A DNA stretch of 64,000 bases from Halococcus saccharolyticus DSM 5350. GTDB taxonomy: Archaea > Halobacteriota > Halobacteria > Halobacteriales > Halococcaceae. Position numbers and translations under genes: made by a program. The stretch's first letter is position 1. Each line of letters opens with the position of its first letter. The notes beneath the pieces were generated by a model. It was not told the DNA's origin, did not search any database, and saw only the letters and a program-made list of their open reading frames with translations. The stretch is taken from the NCBI RefSeq assembly GCF_000336915.1, contig NZ_AOMD01000014.1, forward strand, positions 1-64,000. The letters are read 5' to 3'. Positions 63,868 to 64,000 of the stretch are shown here, piece after piece.

Positions 63868-64000
63868 ATGGCGCGTATCACCGGCTCGTACCCGGAGGAC
63901 CTGGAACTCCTCATCGAGGGAACTGTCGAGGCCGGCGTGTTCGGTGGGAAAAGCGATGCGCTCCGCGAATTCGCACGGGAGTACTTCGACGATCACGACA
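63868..64000 (+). CDS. Ribbon-helix-helix (CopG-like) protein, cut by window end
   Basis: The first 44 codons of a gene: MARITGSYPEDLELLIEG, then VEAGVFGGKSDALREFAREYF. The strand followed by two helices with GVFGGKSDAL at the turn is the ribbon-helix-helix pattern of small DNA-binding regulators. Codon use is again GC-rich, unlike the PadR-like gene before it. The gene continues past the window end, so its C-terminal domain is unseen. Confidence 0.6.
   Translation, partial: MARITGSYPEDLELLIEGTVEAGVFGGKSDALREFAREYFDDHD

Overview
The window is about 64 kb of GC-rich DNA from an extreme halophile of the Halobacteria (haloarchaea). The evidence is an acidic proteome, a halolysin-type serine protease, several twin-arginine signal peptides, an archaeal Sec61-beta/SecG, a PGF-CTERM anchor, and start codons about 27 bases downstream of AT-rich TATA-like boxes, as expected of leaderless archaeal transcripts. 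The otsA-otsB trehalose pair and split gcvPA/gcvPB would fit Halococcus or a relative, but the genus is inference. The first bases are a Tn5/Nextera adapter, so the left edge is a contig end and not biology.

Layout. 0-11 kb: end of a cut gene, then otsA-otsB (trehalose osmolyte), a thioredoxin, secG, pdxT, a DUF151-hisE pair, a Nog1-type GTPase, a PGF-CTERM LVIVD-repeat surface protein, a ROK sugar kinase and a short-chain dehydrogenase. 11-21 kb: uvrA, a TVGYGD potassium channel with an RCK domain next to TrkH, a BNR-repeat protein, a PrsW-like membrane protease, a DUF389 protein and engB between GAGCG-rich palindromes. 21-30 kb: a DUF3179 lipoprotein, tRNA-Ser(CGA), a MoxR ATPase, a DUF4397 lipoprotein, and the opposing DUF4129/DUF58 membrane cluster. 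30-44 kb: two ABC exporter pairs in one operon, an MFS carrier, DUF2238-like and YdjM-like membrane proteins, NhaC with a small partner, a kelch lipoprotein, DUF2150, TatD and a GCS2-type ligase. 44-54 kb: a NYN-domain protein, a secreted halolysin, a SuhB phosphatase, the glycine cleavage system (gcvT, gcvH, gcvPA, gcvPB, with an unknown His-rich gene inside) and a NikR regulator. 54-60 kb: an AT-richer island with a 64-residue zinc-ribbon protein, a 46-residue signal-peptide-like protein that abuts a CHAT-family cysteine protease tail to tail, and a divergent multidomain histidine kinase carrying an internal tandem repeat. 60-64 kb: a thiolase/DUF35 pair, a second MFS carrier, then an AT-rich tail with a PadR-like regulator and a ribbon-helix-helix gene cut by the window end.

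Most of the window is ordinary haloarchaeal housekeeping and transport. The best candidate for an undescribed system is the 55.0-59.6 kb neighbourhood: mini-peptide, CHAT protease with a compositionally foreign C-terminal tail, a possible coupled upstream ORF, and the divergent sensor kinase. The grouping is inferred from position only.
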